Below are positions 38,601-48,844 of a DNA stretch of 64,000 nucleotides, one piece after another. A program made the position numbers and the translations under genes. The notes beneath the pieces were generated by a model. That model had not been told where the DNA came from. It did not search any database and saw only the letters and a list, made by a program, of their open reading frames with translations. The stretch is from Gavia stellata. Lineage: Eukaryota; Chordata; Aves; Gaviiformes; Gaviidae. The stretch is from contig NC_082597.1 in the NCBI RefSeq assembly GCF_030936135.1, forward strand, positions 44,585,095-44,649,094, given 5' to 3'. The first letter of the stretch is position 1. Every line of letters begins with the position of its first letter.

Positions 38601-40559
38601 ACAAGCTACCTAGACATACTTGAGCAACACTGGGTCTGTCAAACTAAAATGCTCCTGCAGGATGTCCATGCTGCCTCACAGTAAGAATACCAGGAAGTGT
38701 AACGCAGAGGAATTGGATTTGTCCGTACACTGGCTCCTTAGTCCAGCCTCCACACTTGCCCTTTTGGTAACGAACTGCTTATAAAATAGAGGTGCTCTGC
38801 TCTCTTTGCAGTCCTCCACAAGAGAGAGCGCTCATGTAGTCTTCTGGACACAAGCTAGCCCTGGATGTTTTCTGGGGCTTGTCTTCGTGCAACATCATTG
38901 TCCTCTAGACTCCTGAGTTCTCAGGAATACCCTGCATGGGTAGCTCGGCTGCCACCATCTTAGCTAGTGGGGGAGCCGCCAGGTTACCAAGCTGTTGTGC
39001 CATTGAAGGTACTGTCTATCACCTTGGTAATGAAGAGCTGACTGTACCTATCCATAGGACAGAAATAATAATATCGTAGGTTTAAGTTACCCTTAAGATA
39101 ACCTTAAGTTATCTGAATAACACTACCTTTGTTGCTTTTTATATTTATGATACTTTTCCAGCACCTACGGAGCCTATCCATTCTTCTTAAAGACAGCATC
39201 CTCTGACCATACTCACCTCTATGCAGCTAACTCTCCTTACAGTTTAATACATTGTTGAACAGATTTTGGTCCACACCAAAGACAATTTGGTTCCTGTCTT
39301 TCTGTATCTCCAAATGTAAGCATGCAAATGAATAATTAGAAACCAAATCCAGTGGTTACTGGCTTACTGTCAGTCCGAGTCTTGTTGGTACTGTTTATAA
39401 TTCATAACCCTCCAGGGCTGTTGTTTGGGGTTTTTTGACCAATACAAAGTCAGTAAAAATTAATTAATTAGGTCTCTGGATTCTCACCGTGTACCTCTTG
39501 GTTAAACAGTTGTACTTGCATCCTTTTGACCTAACCTGATGCAGGTGATGAGCTGCACACAGTAGAAAAGTGCAGCGGACACAAAACTATGTCCCAAAAG
39601 AATCATAGTTAGGGCTGACGGATCTCAGAGAGCTGACTGAGAAACTTGGCCTTCATTGAAATGTGGTAGATGATGCATGCAGAATTTAGTGTGATGGCTT
39701 TTTACAATGCTTTGTTTGAGCTATCTGTTCATTTGGCGATTATTTTTCTCCTGCACCACGGTATTCCTAGGGCCTACTGTGTTTCATATGACGGACCATA
39801 ATGAAGTTGCCTTGTAAAAGGAATCAGGCAGATATTTCAGGAATTCAGTACTGGTTATTACTAGCAATCATCTGGAAGTGTCCAAAACAAACACAAACAG
39901 CAATCAATCAATGGCTGTGACATATCAGTGAGTGTAAGCAGAGGAGGGGAAAGCACTTAGAAGAGTTCAGAGTCAGTGTGTATGAAATCAAACAGACTAC
40001 AAAGGGAGAGAATAGCTTAAAAGAACACAAAAAATAACATATACTTCCTATTGTTAAAATTGTGTTGATATTTCATATTATGGAACTTATTTCAATGATA
40101 CATGGCCATGCTGTAAAAATCTAGGATGAAAGTTTGGGACTGAATTTTTGTGTGAACAATTAGAACAAAATCTATGTGCCTATATTGTAATGATTTTATA
40201 TAAACATGGACAATGCTTAAAAACGAATGTTGTATTTTGCTCATAATACACATTATTCGCTGTTTCAAGGTGAAAACTGCCAAGGTATTTAAGATGACAA
40301 GCTTTAAATACATATTAAAAAGATATTTTAAGTTAACAAGTTACTTGAAAGAGGACAAGCTGCATACTTTGTCCTTTGCATACAAGCAAATCCACGGCCA
40401 ATGCTCAGTTTATCGTATTTATTCCCAAATTAGGCATTAGGACCCAACAGGTCTTGCCTTCTGTATTTGCTTTATTGTTGGACACTCAAAAAGGGATGAA
40501 AGGCAACTAATTAAGAAATAGCGAATGGCTGCCTGCAAACACCTCGATGAGTTGAAAAC
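38601..40559. other. Intergenic, no gene seen
   Basis: Mixed composition, somewhat GC-richer at 38,640-39,020. No domain, RNA gene or mobile element recognised. Confidence 0.5.
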
Positions 40560-41710
40560 AAGGGAAGAAGTACAAGACCTTTCACTGCTTTCACCCTGAA
40601 ACTGTGTGGAGAGAAGGAGAAAAATAGGAAAAAGGCCTATGGAAAATAGTGCTGATTCCTGAGGAGGGGAATAACTGGATTAAGGGGGAACAGGTGACTT
40701 GTAGAGTGTGCTTAGTTTATGGTAAAACTACCCCCTTGGATTAGAGAGAAACGAGAGCAGGTGGGAACTAAATGGCTGGGTAGAGACATTCCTACTGAGT
40801 AAAGGTTAGACTGTCAGTGAAAAAAAGGTCCAGTGGTCAGGAAAAGATTAATGGAGTCTTTGAAACCATTAGGGATGTGTGCTTCTGAGGAGCTCGGGAT
40901 GAGGCGGTGTGAGGAAAGGGGGAGCAGGAGGTGAGGAACAGCAGTGGAGGGAGAGCACGCAAAGTGTCGAGGCTGCCGAGTTGTGGGGAGAGGAGTTGTG
41001 GACAACAGGGAAGTCAATAGAAGATAAAACTGTAGAGCAATTAGCTCGGGAAGAAGTGACCAGTGGTTAGGTCTGAAGGGGGAGTGAAACAGGAGAGAGA
41101 AGCAGCAAATGAGTAGGAAATGCAAGATGCAAGCAGAAGGATGGGAGATGGCCTAAGGGGGCAGAAATAGGCAGCAAGTACCGGAAGGACTGAATGAGAA
41201 GTGCAGGGAACTGAATATCCAAGGAGGGTCTTGGTGATCTGAGTGGCACACAGGAGTAACTGAGAAGACTGACAGCTGAGATGAGCAGAAGACGGAGGAG
41301 AGCCTGTTCTCTCCAGCAGCTGTGGCATGTCGGTAAGCTTGTAGTGACTTGTTAGTAAAATATGAAGGGAGTTCTTGTACTTAGTGTCTGCGTGTAGCAA
41401 TTCTGAGTGCCACTCCCCAGACACAGGGAAATTCAGGGCATGCTCAAGGTCCCAGGGGAAGTGGCTTTTGGGGTCTTTTGGTTCTTGTGGCTATCACCCT
41501 GAATAACCGGGAATGTAATTAGACCTCAAAGCCCTCTCTTGCACAGAAAATAATTCTATGTGGTGGCTTGGAAATAGGGCAGAACCCTGTCCATGCAGAG
41601 CTGAGAAAAGGTTGAGGAGACTGGAGAAGCATGTGAGTGTGTGTGGTGTGCTGCACATGCTTGCAAGGCAATGAACAGGGAGGAGAGATTGAAGGGGACA
41701 AAGGGAGGAC
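40560..41710. other. Purine-rich tract on the plus strand
   Basis: Over roughly 1.1 kb the plus strand is dominated by G and A (runs such as GGAAAGGGGGAGCAGGAGGT). This leaves long stop-poor frames on the minus strand (40,814-41,125 and 41,041-41,424) rich in Ser, Leu and Pro. Those frames have no recognisable domain and are best explained by composition. Confidence 0.6.
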
Positions 41711-42299
41711 TACAAGGACCTCACAGTGTACAGAGTGCTCTGATTACAAAGCAAAGCAACACTCTGATACAGTGTCCATATTGAAAGGGGGTTGAGCAAG
41801 AAGGAATTAAACAGTGTTTTGGCATGTCAGCCAAGTTCAGTGCTGCTATGAACTGCTGGCTTGACAGCTTTTGATATGGAAGATAATTTTTTTTGCTTTT
41901 CCTCTCTCTCGGTTGTAGCAGAGCCGTCCTGTGGTGCTTGGTGAGTGCCTGCTCCTAGTCCGTAAGTCTCTTCACACAGTACAGGAGCGCTCACTGTGCA
42001 GCAGCTCCCTGCCTCTGCGCACTGACGGATCCGTTCCCCCAGACCCACTGGCCAGCCCTCCTTGGGTTAGAGTTTCTGTCTCCCGACGGGATGGATTTCA
42101 GCTCACCAGCCAAGCTGAGCGCGCTCTCTGCGATTCCCAGGGTGTTAAATCATACCGCTCCTTTCACAGGCTTTCAGTAGAAGATATTTATAAGGGGTCC
42201 TTGCCGCGTTCAGACTAACTCCGTGCGTCCCTTGTGTCTAAATTAATTTGTGATTGCTGTTCTCTGCCACGCTTCATCTGTCAGACTAGAATTGGCTTA

Positions 42300-42620
42300 A
42301 CTTAGAGCAGAGGCAGAATTTCCCCGAGTCGCTGTCGTTGGAGCCGTTCCTACGTACTGTTGTCGGGGGGAAAAAAGGAAAAGAAGGGGGGGAGCAGACA
42401 AACACGGGCCGGGTCTCTGACGCCGTGCTTCGCTGCCTGGCTCAGAGCTGCCCGAGGCGGTGGCAGCTCGCCCCGCCGAGGTGCTGCCGCAGCCCGGGAG
42501 GAGCCCGGGAGGGGAAGCGAAGCCGTCTGGTGCCACCTCCCGGCTCAGCCGCCTGCCAGCGGCCCTTCCCCGGGTCCCGGCGCCTCCACGGGCTGAAAAC
42601 TGGTCTCGGTGTCGTTTTTT
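42300..42620. promoter_or_regulatory. Small isolated GC/CpG-rich block, possible promoter
   Basis: About 300 bases with CpG-rich strings (CTGCCCGAGGCGGTGGCAG, GGAGCCCGGGAGGGGAAGCG) in AT-rich intergenic DNA, about 10 kb from the PAWR island. No known gene begins here. It could be the promoter of a non-coding RNA or an enhancer-type CpG island. Confidence 0.4.
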
Positions 42621-42785
42621 CTAGGCAGAAACTGGTAAAGTCATATTAGCAATTCAGCACCTAGGTAGCATTCCTTCCGCCTCTCCCCACCCCCTTGTAA
42701 TTTTAAATAGAGTTTCTCCTTTTTTGTGCACAGGATTAAAGAAGCATAACGAAAGCCCGCAGTGAAAGCTCTCTTATTTTCGTAG

Positions 42786-42933
42786 AACATTGGCATTTTA
42801 TACCAGAGGAGCTGAGGATGAGTTACTGGGCAATTTACTTAATGTAATGCAGCACCTACAGCCACGGATTAAGTGGGAGGAAAGAATTTACTTAGTGGAA
42901 TTTGCTGCTTTTCATACAGCAAAGAATAGAGAG
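42786..42933 (+). other. Exon-like segment, 148 bases, identity unknown
   Basis: Bounded by an acceptor (CTTATTTTCGTAG|AACATTGG) and a good donor (AGAG|GTGAGCTGG). It is open in one frame that continues as residues GAEDELLGNLLNVMQHLQPR. It lies about 170 bases after the isolated GC-rich block. No protein family recognised, and it may be an exon of a long non-coding RNA or a chance arrangement. Confidence 0.3.
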
Positions 42934-45900
42934 GTGAGCTGGAAACAGCTGGAGAATCGTGCCCATGGTATCAGCAGCTAATGTGGATTTTTATTTTTAA
43001 ACCAACTTACTTACTTTTTCATTAAATCTTCTTTCCGAGCAGTGACCGGACTGTGTAGCTAGATGTGTATTTTGTGTAAATTTTGTGTAAATGTGTACTT
43101 TGTACCAGCTGATCTAATGAAGTCATGCTCTTTTCTTCGGAAGACTTGGGATACAGGTCCGGGTAACCACTCACAGAGAGCAGTAGCTTTATTTTAGCTG
43201 TAACGTAGCAACTCCCTCAGACCAGGCCCGTCCTTTTTAGAGGTAGAGACATAGCCTTAAAACAGGGGTATATAAAGTAGACACAAATGAGGGCAACAGG
43301 GCTGTCAATTTTCTTCGTTTTCTTTTTTGGGGGGTTGAGGGGGGCAAGGGCAGGTGCAGCAGCCAGCCGTGCCAGGGAGCCCACCGGAGGCGGTGCAGGC
43401 AGATGGGATGCACAGGACAGCAAGATCTGCAGCAGCTTCTCCCTGCACTGCTTTGCTAAAAGAGGAATTCAGCTCAGTGAGTCTCCGCTCAAACGACTCT
43501 CTAGTGGAACAGGTGGAGCGCAGAAATACAGTACCAAAGAAATAAATAGGTTCTTCTCAACCACCTCCCCCCTTGATTTTTTTTCTCCAGCAAATAAAAC
43601 AAAGGGAAAAGACCACACTGGAAGATTAATTGTGCTGTCTTGGCTAACTACTTCTGCTAAAGCTTTAATAGTTTTGCAAAACCGACGTGTAGAACCCAAG
43701 TAAGAAGGTTGAAATAATTAGAGTTGGAATGTGGGGCTTTTGTCCCTGCTGTAATTATCCCTGGGCCAGATCAGAAACATTAGACATCCAACAGGTGATG
43801 TTTTTAGATGAAAAAAAGAACAGTTCCTCCTTTCTCTAAAGGCTACATACTTTTCCTATCTAATCAGTAGTACAAAATGGGGAGGTGCTGACACAAGCAA
43901 GAATAGCTGATGACTTCATCAGTGTGGCAGCAGCTCTCTAAAGTGTGTGCAATTCATTGTGGGTTTGGGGTTTTTTTGTTTTTGTTTTTTTTTAATTCTG
44001 TCTTCTATGCAGGAACCTGCAGTTACCTTTAGGACCGTTGTAGTCTTACTTTACATCTATGGTGAGACAGAGCATAATAATGCTTGCTATTACTCACTAA
44101 CAAACCCCAACTGCTGCTCTTGCAATCAAAACAAATGTAAAGCAAGTAACTCTAGTCACCAGCATTTCATACCCTTGTTAGCAGTGGCTTTGACTGAAGA
44201 ACTCCAAGAAGGTGAATGTGAACATTGCGTACATAACCATGAGCCCTGAGAACTGCTGCTGAAAAACTTCAGCAAATTGTTTCTTCTGTCCCCCAACAGA
44301 CAGACTGGCTATTCCTACATAGGAAAAAATGACAATTTCACAGAGGTAACCAGCAGAGCTGTAACAAAACTAGTTTTAAGATTTAAAGCAGGTGGGAAAG
44401 CAGTTACACTTGTTTCTCCACTGTCATTGAAAATAGGCTCCACAAAAAATTCTGTAATGTTTGTATGGCTGTAGAGTTTTTCTTTTTTAAACTGTACATT
44501 ATGTAGTGAATTTGTGTCATGTTTTACTATGACAGTTCTCCACATTGTAGGTGGAAATTAAATTTCATCTATAAAACATGTTAACCTCTCAGTTGCACAA
44601 TTAAAGTGTCAAAATTATCTACTGCCCGCAAAATTAGGCTTGCAGTGTAACGGAAAATGTGGCTGACTATGCCTTCCGTACTGGATGGGCTTAAGGCCAC
44701 AGCTGCCAAGAGCCCTTGGCACCCCTCGCCCCATGGAGGGCCTAGCGCTCTCTGGGGAGGCTCAGCTGGAGCTCCTGCCGTGGCTGCACGGCATTGCAGC
44801 GTGGCAGATTTGGCCACCTCCGTTTATGCTTCTGCCACAAGACCACAAGCAACCCGGTAGAGACAAATGGGTGTGTGTTCCTTTCCGGAGGAGCTGGTGT
44901 GCTACACAGCTGGGGAAGACCTCAAGATGCCCATAAAGCAACTGTACAGTGCAGCTCTGGAGAGTCAAGCCACTTCCAGGATCACCCAGATCAAGTAAGA
45001 GCCAGGGTAATGATTATTTTCATCACCACAACTTCATTTAACAAGAAATTAATACCTCCTCTGAGCAGTAGTACAAGCCAGCAGCAAGGCATAATTGATA
45101 CTATTGCTAACTTTGGACAACTTTTCTCTGTTCAGGAGTTTGGATGCAGTGGGGCTCTGACTTCTGACCAGCTTTGTTCTGATGTGTCCCCTACCTTTCT
45201 CCATGTGAACTGTTCATTTTCTGACATGGTGTTGTCTTTCCACATCCATCATTGTGGCATACTTCCTCCTCACCACCTGCCTTTCTTTGTGTAGATTCCC
45301 TCTGTATTGTCATATGGATGTTTTTAGCATTAAGTGGTGCCCTCACTCTTGACTATAGACCTCATGGTTAAGTCAGCTAGCAGTGGCAGGAGCCATGTCA
45401 TGTGGAACTCACTGCTGTATGATAAAGGTTAAGGAAATAATTAAAATTTCTCCCTTGACACACAAACCCTAAGGCAGGTATCTTCCCCAAAAGCATGCTT
45501 TTTTCCTCTTCTATAATATGACATGTAAATAGTTGTACTATGACGACACATTTGCTCTTAAAAGACCACCAAATGGACGTTGGCTAGGAATACTGAACAG
45601 GTAAGATTCATACCCATTGATGTTCACCTGAGAACAAGCCAAAGTTAAGCACGGAAGGCATTTCTAAAGGAGAGAAACGCTGAGACGCGTGTTTTGTACT
45701 TCGTGCTGAGCAAACAAATGCAGCAACCTACAGATTATGCATTATAACTGCTCTTTTTAGAATCTGGCAAGGAAACAGAAGAAGTCTGAAAACAGTATGT
45801 AGTAGGAATTGGGGCGGTCCAGAGGGAATGGTTTATGATGAAGGAGATGAGGTGGGGAAAAAATGAAGTTCCAGCTCGAGTCTTTTCTTCTAGGTAACTG

Positions 45901-46680
45901 CTACCATTGAGAGCCATTAAGGTCAGGGCTGCCCCCACCCTCCCTGCACTCGGCTGCCCGGGCTGCTTTCCCACCTTCAGTCACTCCTCCTCTCTGGGTT
46001 ATGGCTTCCTTTAGAGCTGGGGCTGGTTCTGGGCATGCCCTTTGCCTCTTAGTTCTCCAGCACCAGCTACTTCCATGCCTCCATGTGTATTTGATGTTAA
46101 TTCTGGGACATAAAGATCCCTTTCCACACTGTGACAAGTCCCCTGGAAAATCTAAGTTGCTGTTTTGAACTACCATTTAAGCCATGAGTCGCTTAAGGAA
46201 GCTTGCCAGAGTCAGCAGCCGGCAGCAATATATTTCTCGTATGCAAACTGTCTCCTAAATAATAAAATAGTCCTCCACTGCCCATTTTCGCTCTGTGGTA
46301 GCTGAGTTTTCTGGGGATGTGTTTGATCCGCAACATGATCAGTACAATAAGACACAAGTTTAACAATTGCTTTGTGAGATTTGGTTAATATCACATAAAA
46401 AATGGTTCTCAGATTCTGCACACAGACAGGTTTATGTAAAATATATAAACAATTGTCCAAGTTGTTACAGATTGCATAAATATGGCATTTTTACTGTTGC
46501 ATTTACAGATGTGCATGTACAATGATGTGCAAATAATCACAATTTGATTACAATCTCTGAAAGGTACTTGAACCTTGCATCTAAGTAATGCAATGAATGA
46601 AAAATGCCCACCAAAGAATTTAAATAACTTATAACATGGTTTAAATTCATAACAAATTTCAATGTCTTCTCAGTAAAACT
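42934..46680. other. Intergenic region downstream of PPP1R12A, no gene seen
   Basis: Contains a GC-rich patch at 44,650-44,990 with overlapping chance frames on both strands, and T-rich/G-rich simple stretches near 43,310 and 43,960. No domain or RNA gene recognised. Confidence 0.5.
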
Positions 46681-46709
46681 TTCACACATTTAAAATAGTT
46701 TGTATTCAT

Positions 46710-46715
46710 TTTATT
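46710..46715 (-). terminator. PPP1R12A: Candidate distal poly(A) signal AATAAA of PPP1R12A
   Basis: AATAAA on the minus strand, followed about 15-25 bases later by the GU-rich string AATGTGTGAAAGTTTT, which fits a cleavage site near 46,690. Confidence 0.5.
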
Positions 46716-46991
46716 TGTATATGTCAAAATACATTTTTTTTTTCCAAAATAGTGGGTTTTGCAACTAGTTTCATGCAGATACAAGGTCTGCTCAGTACTA
46801 CCAATAAAATCAATATAGCACAGTAGCCATTCATTTTTTAGATATAAAGAATAAATAACCTAAATATAAAACACTAAAATATTAGAAACACGTATTTAAT
46901 CATTCACAGGCACCCAAACTTTACCAAATATAATCCAGAATATGCCTAACTGTCTTGTAACAGAACTCAATACGTTGCAGCCATTCAATTC

Positions 46992-46997
46992 TTTATT
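46992..46997 (-). terminator. PPP1R12A: Candidate proximal poly(A) signal AATAAA of PPP1R12A
   Basis: AATAAA on the minus strand inside the AT-rich 3' UTR, about 1.76 kb after the stop codon. It may be an alternative end. Confidence 0.35.
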
Positions 46998-48757
46998 TTA
47001 TGTTAGCGTAAGACAATGGAAGTCCCTATGGTTCAGACCCACCTCTCATACAGATCAATTATAATATGATATTTCAAACTATCTGTGTACCTTTAAAATC
47101 AAGAATCCTGAGCTTGGTAGTAAGAGCATAACCTTACATCTTCAAAAAACCAATCAACAGAGAGAGGACATCACGTCTTCCTTACCAAAACATATCCCAC
47201 CCCCATACAACTAACCCCCACCCCCCAAGTAGGCAGTAGAACACAATGACCTTTTTAAATGAAGGGGTACAAATTCACATTTAATATAGTATACAATATA
47301 ATCAATAATACAATAGCTACTACAAGCTTTACAATGTACAATTTGTTTTAATGGCTGATCTGTTCAGTGGTTTTAGGCAATAAACTATGTGCCAATAGGA
47401 TGTTGTATTTTGAATGGTTTAGTGAAAATATAAAAGCTGTTTCTAACAAAAGCGATCTTCACTTAAGTACTTTTTTTGTTTTTAAAGGCCACTGAAATGT
47501 ATAAAATGGTCTGACATGACAGTGTTATCAAATTGAATGCCTTCTCACATGGCAACAACAGTGCATATAAATATTAATGTGAGTCTAACGGGTTATGTTT
47601 TTCAAATGATTTAGTACATTACTTTGGCTAGCACAACAGTTTTGGACAGCACTCAGATAAATACAGGTATGTGAAATGTAGTGAAGCAGTTATATTTATG
47701 CATTTTTTTATTACGGTGAACACTACCAAATGAAAAAAAAAAAAATGGGAGGAAAAGATAATAAAGTATTTTATATAGTTTAGACCTTTTGTAAAGATAG
47801 GGCTCCATACAATGTACAATGTCTAAATTCTTTATGCCATAAAAATTAATGAACTTTGTTAAACACACTATTCTGGAGTAGCCTAATTTGCATTAACAGA
47901 CATTTGCAATAGGGAAATATATTCAAGCATGCCACGTGGTGGTCTGAAAAAATCAAACCAGTACACATTTATATATACAGCATCACTCAGTACCTGCTCA
48001 AATGAATGTGACGATTACAGGATCTAACATCTTTCACTACAAACTTTTTTTTTTTTTAAAGTGACCAATAAAGGCAGAAAACAGGACTCTTAAAATATTT
48101 CTAGTTTCAACTGACTTTTAAAGCGTTTTGTATAGGAAATAAATGCATATTGCACAAACAGTGAAAGCAAATGTTCCACCAAACATCTCTGTTCCAGGTG
48201 GTTGGACAATACAACTCTAGGTAGCTACACAAATACGTAATTTAAAAGAGTGTGTGGTCTCTGCAAATGGTAAAGCTGTGAAAACACTGTACAAGAAAAT
48301 CTGGTACATGAATTATTAGAAGGGAAAAAAAAATCCAAACTTAAGATTTAAAGAAAAACTGAGTATAGAAAAAAACCTGGGAATTGTGGCACAACAAAAA
48401 CATTATTGAGTAACTGTCTTCTGTGAGAGCTGAAAGCTTTTGTTGATGTAAAAGTGTTTATGTACAACTAAGGCTTACTGGTTAAATATCTGAGGCGTAT
48501 CTGGCCTTGAACACTTTCCTTATTATGCTGTAGCTGTAAACAAGATTTCTCAGTCATTTTATCTTCTCAGCAGCTGCATTTTAACAGAAACAATGATCTT
48601 GATACAAAAAAACACACAGGTAAGAGGGCGTTTGGCAGGATATCTGAAAATGACAGTCTCCAAGGGATCTTCCCACACTTCCAGTGACTGCCATACTATG
48701 GTCCACTGGAGTTATTAGTGATGTGCAATACCGTTATTTGCTGCTGCAGTAAACCCT

Positions 48758-48844
48758 TTATTTGGAAAGTTTGCTTATAACTCTGATCAAGGCCCCATTT
48801 TCATCTTTTAGCCTCTGGTTGTCTGCCTTCAGGTCTGGTAGCAT
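48758..48844 (-). CDS. PPP1R12A: PPP1R12A last exon: C-terminal leucine zipper and stop
   Basis: PPP1R12A (MYPT1) is the targeting subunit of myosin light-chain phosphatase, and its C-terminal zipper docks cGMP-dependent protein kinase I-alpha. The exon starts in phase 0 after TTTTTCATAG and encodes 28 residues and TAA: it begins MLPDLK, continues ADNQRLKDENGALIRV and ends ISKLSK, matching the mammalian C-terminus. Leucines at exon residues 5, 12, 19 and 26 form the heptads. It joins in frame to the EEELK exon at 55,305. Known regulation in vertebrates is by alternative splicing just before this exon, giving zipper-positive and zipper-negative forms with different cGMP sensitivity of smooth muscle. 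Confidence 0.97.
   Translation of the reverse strand: MLPDLKADNQRLKDENGALIRVISKLSK

Larger units (their letters stand above)
46690..48757 (-). other. PPP1R12A: PPP1R12A 3' UTR
   Basis: Directly after the PPP1R12A stop codon comes about 2 kb of AT-rich sequence without introns or coding signs, the expected size for this mRNA's 3' UTR. Two AATAAA signals on the minus strand fall at 46,997-46,992 and 46,715-46,710. A C-rich plus-strand patch at 47,196-47,226 becomes a G-run cluster in the mRNA. The true 3' end is inferred from the distal signal, and the transcript could extend further left. Confidence 0.7.

Noticed and set aside
43287..43703. A 138-codon plus-strand frame in the intergenic gap
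   Set aside because: Starts in a T/G simple-sequence run, has no recognisable domain, and no promoter or splice evidence was seen.
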